The translations under genes were made by a program, and so were the position numbers. A model generated the notes under the pieces. It saw only the letters and a list, made by a program, of their open reading frames with translations. It made no database searches and had not been told where the DNA came from. Positions 12,931-12,986 of a stretch of 12,986 bases of DNA are shown piece by piece; positions within the stretch are counted from its first letter, which is position 1, and each line of letters begins with the position of its first letter. The DNA lies in NCBI GenBank assembly GCA_003522945.1, contig DPHR01000005.1:1-12986 (forward strand), read 5' to 3'. This DNA is from Clostridiales bacterium (GTDB taxonomy: Bacteria > Bacillota > Clostridia > Oscillospirales > Oscillospiraceae).

Positions 12931-12986
12931 CAGCTTTTTGTTGCAAGCGCCGATTAACAAGGGCACACACGTCGGACAGCCAGTCT

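Noticed and set aside
11878..12966. A 362-codon open frame on the minus strand opposite ffh
   Set aside because: It is a GC-rich antisense shadow of a clearly conserved gene. Its translation is His/Asp/Gly/Leu-rich with no domain pattern.
1..12986. CRISPR arrays, insertion sequences, phage genes or toxin-antitoxin pairs
   Set aside because: I saw no regularly spaced direct repeats, transposase motifs, terminal inverted repeats or phage genes. The genes are ordinary metabolic and housekeeping ones with similar composition throughout.

Overview
The window reads as a chromosome segment from a GC-rich, Gram-positive clostridial bacterium (Oscillospirales-like, inferred). The main reasons are: (i) a ylxM-ffh pair, a gene order typical of Firmicutes; (ii) a TRAP solute-binding protein carrying a lipobox (LAAC) rather than a free periplasmic signal peptide; (iii) strong GGAGG-type ribosome binding sites; and (iv) a CcpA cre-like site. 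I cannot name a species from sequence alone.

About 11 kb on the minus strand form a sugar-acid (hexuronate/ulosonate) uptake and catabolism cluster. In transcription order it runs: a long RraA-family protein (10886-9951), a LacI-family regulator (9878-8802), 2-keto-3-deoxygluconate (KDG) kinase (8805-7840), KDPG aldolase (7843-7205), an alpha/beta-hydrolase esterase (7107-6292), a HIT-family protein (6274-5852), TRAP transporter dctP-dctQ-dctM (5762-2859), a KduI/IolB-family isomerase (2805-2014), KduD (1998-1219) and a D-2-hydroxyacid dehydrogenase (1228-233). An intrinsic terminator lies at 179-211. Past it, another minus-strand gene starts at 115 and runs off the left edge.

The inferred route is: TRAP import of an (unsaturated) uronate or its 5-keto-4-deoxy product, KduI-type isomerisation, KduD reduction to KDG, KdgK phosphorylation to KDPG, and Eda cleavage to pyruvate plus glyceraldehyde-3-phosphate. 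The esterase, HIT protein, RraA-like protein and 2-hydroxyacid dehydrogenase are accessory steps whose substrates the sequence does not settle. No polysaccharide lyase, glycoside hydrolase or UxaC/UxuAB enzyme is present in the window.

The control sequences form a pattern. Two near-identical 16-bp sites (15/16 identical) sit about 30-35 bp upstream of the RraA-like gene and the esterase gene. In both places the order is hairpin, T-run merging into a -35-like TTTAYC, 17-bp spacer, then a -10-like box inside the site. The hairpin before the esterase is a good intrinsic terminator, so the cluster probably contains at least two co-regulated transcription units. The LacI gene has its own near-consensus promoter with a TTACGTAA palindrome at the expected start site. 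Further palindromes and a cre-like site fill the divergent region 11077-11127.

On the right, on the plus strand, a perfect consensus sigma-A promoter (TTGACA-17-TATAAT, 11170-11198) drives ylxM (11244-11597) and the overlapping ffh (11587-12930), the protein subunit of the signal recognition particle. The last 56 bases hold nothing I can call.
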